DNA from: Hygrocybe punicea
Lineage: Eukaryota > Basidiomycota > Agaricomycetes > Agaricales > Hygrophoraceae
Length of the DNA stretch: 64,000 nt
NCBI GenBank assembly: GCA_963556145.1
Contig: OY744463.1
Coordinates: 6,448,001 to 6,512,000, forward strand
Reading direction: 5' to 3'
Under the pieces are notes generated by a model. The model was not told where the DNA came from and searched no databases. It saw only the letters and a program-made list of their open reading frames with translations. Below, piece by piece: positions 57,501 to 64,000 of this stretch (positions within the stretch are counted from its first letter, which is position 1; each line of letters starts with the position of its first letter). The position numbers were made by a program, and so were the translations under genes.

Positions 57501-58503
57501 CCCTCAGGTCCTGATTCCACCATCATTTGCTGTAGGGTGTTAGTTTGGTTGTAGGGATGCATTTCGTCACCGTGTTCCAGACTGCTCCTTCCAGCTCTCC
57601 TAGCGCCCGGTGGAAAGAGTCGCTCGATGTGAGTTCTGCTGGAGCCGGGAGGGCATCTAGGTTGACCTTGAGCGAATCTCTGAACTCTTTCCAGTCCGCC
57701 GTGCGGAAGTTTGGGCGTTGTATTTGCGACCTGGTCGGGGCGGTCAGGTCGAGTGCTGTGACTATCAGGAAGTGGTCAGTTTTGGTGGGTCTGTCACCTG
57801 GCCTTGTGTCGCATAGTGCTACGTGGTCAATTATGGTGCTGGAGCAGAATACGTTGTCAACTCGAGTCATGTTGCCTGTCGACATGGATTGCAAGGTTGG
57901 TGTGCCTTCTGGTAACGCCATTCTCATGTCGTACTGGGCCAGGAGGTCTAACAGAGGTCCCGCTGCGTCAAGATTGGCGTTAGTGAAGAGATGATTGTTA
58001 CGTTCTTCATCCCAGAGCGGGTGGTGACGGTTGAAGTCCCCTGCCAGGATGTAGTGAACTGGGGTCTGGGCTGGGGCTCGGGCTGTTGCGCTGCCGAGGT
58101 ATCGTCGCAGTGTTGATATGTTGTTGTTGTTGTTGCAATCGTTGTACATGTTGACAATTCTGATGATGCCAAAGTCACCTTTTATCTCCGCCGCCGTGAT
58201 ATCCGGTGAGTCGATCAGTATCGGGGACCACGAGTCAGATCGTAGCCGTCTGTTGACTAATATTATTGATCGAGTGTGGTGGGTTGCATGCATGTCATGG
58301 TGTCGCGGGGGATATATCACTATGTAGTAAGCGTTGGCTCTCGAAAGCCCCTTGAAATCGAAGTAGGGTTCCTGTATAAGGATGAAATCGTAGTTAGTTT
58401 TGATTGAATCTAGCATGTCGTGCTGGGCTATGAGCGATTTGTTAACGTTCTGTTGCCATAAGGTCAGTGGTTTCGGTGAGTTGGGAATGGAGGTGGAGGT
58501 CAT
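54539..58503 (-). pseudogene. LINE ORF2: endonuclease-reverse transcriptase-RNase H
   Basis: The endonuclease part starts at 58503 (PLTLWQQNVNKS; FILIQEPYFDF; ILAGDFNRHHPLWD; RVDNVF; KTDHFLIV). The reverse transcriptase is at about 57000-56090 (LSLDVKGAFPS; GLDQGSPLSP; the active-site box YLDDSNI, usually YADD). RNase H is at 55500-54965, where TDGS is TNGS (first catalytic Asp changed to Asn). The C-terminus holds CPCCRRHHETVTHFLLFCP. In-frame TGA codons lie at 57523-57525, 56090-56092, 55889-55891 and 54962-54964, each explained by CGA to TGA. One frameshift is at about 57020-57055. The element is inactive. Confidence 0.85.
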
Positions 58504-60986
58504 GCGTAAAGCTCCTCCGTCGAGGGTGAGTGAATGGGGTGTTGTTGTTGTTGGTGTTGGTGATGACGTTGAGGCTGGGACGGACGTGGTGTGATTGCTC
58601 GCGGTGCTGCAGGTGTCGTGTCTGGGTGGGTGGATGTCTGTGTCATGATGTGGGTGGGGCCTTCCAGCGGTTCGTCAGCCCACCATCCTCCAGAGGTGGG
58701 TGGCGCCGGTCTGTCTGTCCAGTAGGTGTGTAGCGTTTGTTGGGCAGACTGTAGCACGGCCCTTTGGTTGCGTCGGTCATTAGCTGGTGCTGGCGCCGTT
58801 CGTTGCTGTCCGGCTACTGTGTAGCCTCTGCTGCGGGGTCCCTGATTATCCCGTCCTTCTCTGCTTTGCTCGTGCCGTTCGTCCATGTGTGGTGCGTTGT
58901 TCATGGGCGCATCATTTCTCCATGCCATGTCGAAAGTGTTCCGCGTGGGGTCCATATCTATTCTGCCCCACGTGCTGGGGTCATTGGTGGGGAAAAGTCT
59001 GTACTTAGTGTCTGGGTCTCGATCGCGTGCCTGTTGGAGGCGCTCCCTGAAAACCGGGCATTGTCGATCCGCAGCGCCGTGCCCGCATTCTTGACAGTTG
59101 GCACATTTCAACCCCCCGGTGCCGCAAAGTTGGTCTGCTGGGTGGTGGAGCCCCGCACAGCGGGCGCATACGTCGTGGATGGATTTGCACTCCTTCGCGA
59201 TGTGGCCGAATTTCTGGCACTTCATGCGTCTACGTGGATCCATCAGCACTTTCTTCGCCCTGCATTGCTTGCCCTCTATGAAAATGCCATATTCCAGTGC
59301 ATGGTTCACAGCCTCTCTCGTGCTGAAGCCCATTGTCAAAAATGCAAAGCGCTGTCCCTCTCGACAAAGGTGGGTCGGCTTGATCCAGCGTGCCTGTCAT
59401 ATCCCATGCAGCTCCGCCGGATTCCGACGAACTCCGCTCCGGACTTTTCCGCCGACTTATCTTATCTTATCTTATCTTATCTTCTCGCATACGTTATTGT
59501 TCTTCTCTTGTTAATTACTATTCTTCCCCATCTCCGTTTACTCCGACCTCCTTTTCTCTTCCTCCCCTTTGTTTACTTGTCACCGTACATAGCAACCTTT
59601 TATCCCTTTTATTTTCTTCCGAACTCCGGTCCTCTTTCCGGAGTTCATATTGTCTTCACGTCTCCAAGGACATGACAATTAGTCTACCAAGTATATAAAC
59701 TAGAACTACAATGTCCTGTAACTCCGTTCAGAAAATCAACTTGAGTTCCTTATTTCTTACCCACTCTCAAACTTAAGACTTTCCCTTAAGCTCATTAATT
59801 ATCTTAGTACTTAGTCCGGAACTCCGGACTAACTCCGCTCCGTCCACGTCTTCTCAATACGACTTAAGGAAGTAGTGAACCTACTTCAAGAGTTGACGTC
59901 TCCGCTCCTCCGAAGAACTCCGATCCTTCCGGAGTTGCACGCCTCTAACAGTGCCTCATATATCGACATTCTGGAGAGGGAGCTGGCCTGCTCCACCCGT
60001 TTGATTGCCGCTTGGTCATTGGGGTCAAAGGAGGTGGGGACGTGCTCGGCTATTACTTGGTACGTTCTCGAGCTCCCTGTCGACGTGCCTCTGAATTGCG
60101 CCATAAATGCGTGCATTACGTCCTTGGATCGTAGATAGTTTGCCGCCTGCGTGGAATTGAGCGTGTATATTATCGTTCCGTATTGAGTTCTGCGCGCTCC
60201 TGCGAACGCCATGCCGTTGGGTTTGTCTGCCGCCCTCACGCCCATCAGGTCGAGGGCCAGGGTTGCCTTCTCCACCAGCTCTTTCTCAGAGAGGCTTGCC
60301 AGCGCATCATCTTGTGCGTCAGGGAGTTTCCGTACCATGATCTGTCTATCCAACGCGTTCCCCTTCGCTATCGGTGCTGCGTGCTCCGGTGGGATTTGTG
60401 TGGCGGCTCTCGCAACTGACGTGAAGGTGGGTGTACTGTTGTCACTGGGTCATTCCCGGTTGGATGTCGCTTCTGCCGCCTCGAGCACACTCTTAGTGCG
60501 AGTTGTGAGTTCGTTCAAATTAGCGTGGAGGTCATCCAATGCGTTTGTCATTAGGGTTGTCGCCCCCCACAGCGCCTCCTCCTGCTTTCCACTAGCCTGT
60601 GTTGCTGCCTCAATCGTTTCGGCTGCCGTGGTCAGCTTGGGGTATATGAGCTCATCTATTTTCTTGCCCATTCTCCCCACCGTCTCGTTGGCCGTCGTGT
60701 CCAAGTCTATCTCTTCTAGGATGAACGCTAAGGCCCTGAGGGTGTTGACTGCGGGCCTTGGCAGTTTGGCTATACCTGCTGCTGCCTGTAGCAAGACATA
60801 TGCTAGTCTCTGCGTGGTGACCTTCTCCCCTTGTGTGATGTACGCGTCTCGTATCAGGGCCGCCCTGGCATCTTTCATGTTGAACACGTCAGTAAGGACA
60901 CCTGTGGCATCAGCCAGCTCATCCCTAGTTAGTCTGGTCGCATTTTTGTCTAGATTACCTCCCGGAGTCCGGTTTCTCGAAGTCAT
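58500..60986 (-). pseudogene. LINE ORF1 (gag-like), broken by a TGA and an insertion
   Basis: Starts MTSRNRTPGGNLDKNATRL. TGA at 60450-60452 (SNRE*PSDNSTP) interrupts the frame, which then continues to SLSRMSIYEALLEA near 59945. The ~0.5-kb insertion follows. The frame resumes as RWIKPTHLCREGQRFAFLTM with three Cys/His knuckles (CQKFGHIAKEC; CARCAGLHHPADQLC; CANCQECGHGAADRQC), and ends in a Gln/His/Pro-rich tail. The stop overlaps the ORF2 start as ATGA (58503-58500). Confidence 0.8.
59410..59945. mobile_element. Insertion inside LINE ORF1, rich in actccg motifs
   Basis: Non-coding sequence separating the two halves of ORF1. Both ends carry actccg-rich, imperfectly inverted sequence (ctccgccggattccgacgaa against its counterpart near 59920), and a short cttat repeat lies at 59457-59485. 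Internal words aactccgg recur about ten times. Probably a small non-autonomous transposon; borders are uncertain by about 20 bp. Confidence 0.5.
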
Positions 60987-61010
60987 AGCTTATGACGTGT
61001 TTTAAAGGTC

Positions 61011-61652
61011 TATCAGATAGGGACTCAACTATCGTAGTGCTCGTTTTATTGTATATGGGAGGTGTGGAGCCGCCGCTCAGGTTGCCTTTGTTGGGGTCCT
61101 GGTTGGGGTGCCATGCGGTGTGTTGCCAAGAGAGTTCCCACTTTTTCATGTTAAATGGTATCATGTGACCATTACAGGTTTCTTCACCAACACCGCAACA
61201 ACGCAAGGCCAATGAACACAGGTAAGTCTCGTGAAGTATCTTAACTTTACTAATATTATCTGTTACAGGAAACTTGACCGCGACCACATTGCAAGCACAC
61301 AACATGGATCCCAACGCCAACGCAATGCCAATGGATGCGGGATGGCCACAACACCACCACCACCAGTGACGCGGTCTGAAACCCAGACTGAGGTGGGCTC
61401 ACCCCGTCCATTCTCCTCATGAATGGCAGGCACGTATCAATAGATATGGCGCTGCACTTCGCAAGGTAGGTGGGTGCTCGGGAGCCCTCCGGTGTCCCCA
61501 AGGGATGTGGAGGGATGGGGGTCTTGTCCCGTGGTCCCTGCGTGGCATTTCCGGCACTGCTGCTGCCAACCGTTGTCCTCATCAGGGTGGTGGTATGGTT
61601 GTGGTGGTGTTGCTGCCACGGCTGCTGCTGCTGCTGCTGCTGCTGTTGCCGT
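61011..61652. other. LINE upstream flank ending in a CTG repeat tract
   Basis: No convincing gene. A GT-AG pair (61206-61268) could be an intron of an untranslated or lost gene (...gtaagtctcg...ttacag). A nearly pure gctgctgctg tract lies at 61617-61645. Confidence 0.4.
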
Positions 61653-62521
61653 TGTAGAGGGTCGACGTCCCTCTGAGTCCGTATCATCGATATATCACAA
61701 ATCCGGACCAACCCGTTGCTGCCATTCGACTTGCATTCGAACCCGACGTAACCCGACGTGACGTGACGTGACGTGACCGACGCAACCCGACGCATGCCGC
61801 TTTGTGACGGCCGCTTTTGGGCTAAATCCGGCAGCCTCAAACGCCTCGGAGTTCCAATTCCAGGAGATGGATCTCTTTGGACTCAATCCCCAACTTCGGA
61901 TTTACTTTATTTATGCATCCCCTCGTCCTTTCGGAGATATGTAGGACTTTCTAGATCTTTTCCGTGCATATTCGTTTTCCCCTCCATTTCCTGTCTTCGT
62001 TGCTTTGCAACCCCCCTTTCCACATCCCCATTCCAACCTTTCTTTGTAGCTTACCATCGGCCGAAGTAGACATGTCCGAAAGTAGATTACTGTTTCCTGT
62101 ACTATAAAAACGGTCCCCGACGACCATACAAAAAAAAATACCATTAGTCCCCGTTTCCCTCATAGTCAGAATCATTTTTAATCACTTCAAATGCTCGTCC
62201 TCGTAGACCCTTAGATTATTATAGTTCATTTCATCGTCTTTATCATTGTTCTCGTATTTGTTCATCATTTCCGACCCGACCCGCCATACCCGACATCGTT
62301 GGCATCGTCGGGTTCTTCATTATTTGTCTGTTTTTACTCCGTTCATCACCGGATTCATCATTATTAGTCCAGTTTTACGTGGCAGCTTTACTTTTACTAA
62401 CATTCCCTTCCTTTTACTACTATTCCTGACACTGACTTATCCAGTCACTTCTACGCTGACACCCTTTGGTTAGGATCATCTTTCTTTATTGTTCCGAAGC
62501 CACCAAGAACCCGCATCTACA
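61653..62521. repeat. Solo LTR 2 (TGTAGAGGG...TCTACA), inserted in a CTG/GTTGCC repeat tract
   Basis: 869 bp, flanked by the 4-bp direct repeat ccgt (61649-61652, 62522-62525). It starts with the stem agagggtcgacgtccctct, like solo LTR 1. The surrounding sequence is the same triplet-rich repeat on both sides. Confidence 0.8.
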
Positions 62522-62940
62522 CCGTTGCTGCTACTGCCACTGCTGCTGTTGTCGCCATTGCCACTGCTGCTGCTGCTGCTGGCATTGCTGCCGCTGCTGC
62601 TGTCCATTGCCATCGTCGTTGCCTTGCCGCCGCTGGTGGTGGTGGTGTTGCAGCTGTCCCATGTCCATTGGCATTGGATGGCTTGGTTCAGCAGCTGCTG
62701 CTGCTGCTGCCAGCACTGCTGCTGTTGTCCTCTTCAGGTGGTGGTATGGTCGCAGTGGTGTTGCTGCCACGGCTGCTGCTGCCGGCATTGCTGCTGTTGC
62801 CGGCATTGCTGCTGCTGTTGCAGGTGCTTCTGCTGCTGCTGGCGCTGCTGATTGCCATTGCTGTCGTTGTTGTTGCTGTTGCCGTTGCCATCGTCGTCGT
62901 TGACGTTGCCGTTGCCATCATTGTTGTTGACGTTGACTAG
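62522..62940. repeat. CTG/GTTGCC-type triplet-rich low-complexity tract
   Basis: Long run of gctgctgttgcc-like words. ggtgttgctgccacggctgc at 62757 repeats that at 61604. Long frames here (Leu, Gln or Ala runs in all frames) are products of the repeat. Confidence 0.85.
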
Positions 62941-63070
62941 GGTTGACCACGGGTTTGGGTCAACCCGCGGTATTACCAAAACAGGTTGTGCAGGTACGGG
63001 TAGGGTGTTTGGTTTCATCACCCGTGACCATACCGTCACCCGTACCCGCGGTGTCGCGGTTTTCATGGGT
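62941..63070. repeat. ACCCG/CGGGT-rich repeat
   Basis: Alternating acccg, gggta and caaccc words (cacccgtacccgcggtgtcg). The same type returns at 63720-63858 up to the gap. Confidence 0.5.
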
Positions 63071-63078
63071 ATGTCAAC

Positions 63079-63301
63079 ACACGACAACGACTACAACAAC
63101 GACTACAACAACGACCATGACGACTACAACAACGACCATGACGACAACAACAATGACCGTGACGACAACAACAATGACCGTGACGACAACAACAATGACC
63201 GTGACGACAACAACAATGACCGTGACGACAACAACAATGACAACTATGAACACAAAACAAACAGCAACAACGACAACTACAATGACAACTACAACGACAA
63301 T
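63079..63301. repeat. 21-bp tandem repeat and derivatives
   Basis: Unit gacgacaacaacaatgaccg plus t, four to five near-perfect copies at 63140-63240, with shorter acaacgac-type copies on both sides. Confidence 0.9.
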
Positions 63302-63858
63302 GACCACGATGAGTTTATGCATGGCTGGGAAAACAGCCAGTGAGGTGGTGCGCCCACCCTCTGGCTGTCAGGTATGTCAATTATCATCATCTCATTAAAC
63401 TGACTTGTGCTAATGCTTGCTACTTTATTATTTTTATTTAGTTTCATTGCTAAACGGCGGCGGCACGACGTGGCGATGACAGCGACACGACATGACAATG
63501 ACGACGCTGTTAACACGACGATACGACGACCCAACACCAACGTCGTCGACGTCGGCTCTGGCCCAGTGGCCAAGCCATTCCAGTGACGACGGTGGAAGTT
63601 GGCAGGTGCGTCGAGAGGCCGAGGGTGGCAGAGCCGTCGCAAAACAAACCAGCCACATCAATTGACATGTGCTGGGTGTTTGCGACGACTTTGGGCACAC
63701 CCTGGCTCCAAAAAAACCGGGGGACCATGGGTTTGGACAGACGGGTACGGGTAACCGGGGCACCGAGGGTCAGAACGGACGGTACGGGTTGTACCCGTTA
63801 TGGGTGTGGGTTCAGCGGGTATGGGTGTGGTGTTGGCCATGCCAACCCATCACGAACC
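63302..63858. other. Low-information flank
   Basis: No supported gene; ACCCG/CGGGT words increase from about 63720 to the gap. Confidence 0.4.
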
Positions 63859-63958
63859 NNNNNNNNNNNNNNNNNNNNNNNNNNNNNNNNNNNNNNNNNN
63901 NNNNNNNNNNNNNNNNNNNNNNNNNNNNNNNNNNNNNNNNNNNNNNNNNNNNNNNNNN
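63859..63958. other. Assembly gap (100 N)
   Basis: 100 N. It lies within an ACCCG/GAACC-type repeat, a likely cause of the break. Confidence 0.99.
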
Positions 63959-64000
63959 CCGAACTGAACTTTGGCAACACTAGTGTCCACATTATAGTCT

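Larger units (their letters stand above)
54460..61010 (-). mobile_element. LINE (non-LTR retrotransposon, probably Tad1-like)
   Basis: On the minus strand: ORF1 60986-58500 (coiled and zinc-knuckle gag) and ORF2 58503-54539 (endonuclease, reverse transcriptase, RNase H, C-terminal Cys/His motif). A ~0.5-kb insertion sits inside ORF1. The exact 5' and 3' ends and a target-site duplication were not identified. Two ORFs with an APE-type endonuclease and RNase H fit the fungal Tad1 clade. Confidence 0.85.

Noticed and set aside
54539..60986. TGA recoding (alternative genetic code) as explanation for TGA-only stops
   Set aside because: Intact host genes in the window (ISA1, both P450s, the RanBPM-like gene) end in TGA, so it acts as a normal stop.
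62466..63400. Long frames with Leu, Gln, Asn/Asp or Thr runs
   Set aside because: They occur in all frames of triplet and 21-bp repeats and have no domain or splice support.

Overview
The window looks like a transposon-rich stretch of an Agaricomycete (mushroom-forming basidiomycete) nuclear genome. The genes have many short GT-AG introns (about 50-110 bp). The families are typical of that group: DUF6699, DUF6533-type membrane proteins, LGFP-repeat proteins, BTB proteins and microsomal P450s. The mobile elements are fungal in character: a tyrosine-recombinase element, a Ngaro-like retroelement, Ty3/gypsy and other LTR elements, a LINE and a DDE_3 transposon. Two 100-N assembly gaps lie at 3134-3233 and 63859-63958.

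Layout. 1-2155: the 3' end of a RanBPM/Gid1-like gene and a DUF6699 gene. 2174-11929: nested mobile DNA. A tyrosine-recombinase fragment with 407-bp terminal inverted repeats abuts a 557-bp foldback element, which was split by a 7.1-kb LTR retrotransposon on the minus strand (TSD ctcac). 12002-27733: the main gene island, with ISA1 (-), an LGFP-repeat gene (+), a DUF6533-type membrane protein gene (+), a conserved hypothetical (-), a 1065-aa repeat-containing nuclear-type protein (+) and a BTB gene (-). 27773-29993: a gag-only retroelement with split direct repeats as in Ngaro. 30277-40707: a three-LTR tandem array with an exact 4498-bp period (TSD gcaag), inserted in an older reading frame. 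41736-49354: two cytochrome P450 genes and an ankyrin gene, all +. 49738-64000: mostly relics, namely a DDE_3 transposase, two solo LTRs, a Ty3 chromodomain fragment, a 6.5-kb LINE, triplet repeats and ACCCG-type repeats.

The most unusual material is the LTR family present as the 4.5-11.5 kb copy (-) and the 30.3-40.7 kb array (+). It has no gag, protease, reverse transcriptase or integrase. It carries two overlapping reading frames of unknown function joined by an ATGA stop/start. Amino-acid similarity persists where the nucleotides of the two copies have diverged. Its predicted primer-binding site is an exact 11-nt complement of a stretch of its own LTR just downstream of a TATA box, the arrangement of Tf1-type self-primed elements. 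All six in-frame stops in the LINE and the gag gene are TGA and fit CGA to TGA decay, which suggests CpG deamination of silenced repeats.

Nothing here reads as an operon or metabolic cluster. The host genes are independent housekeeping, membrane, detoxification and interaction-domain genes embedded in mobile DNA. Exon structures were built by hand from reading frames, splice signals and phase, and some are unresolved as stated.
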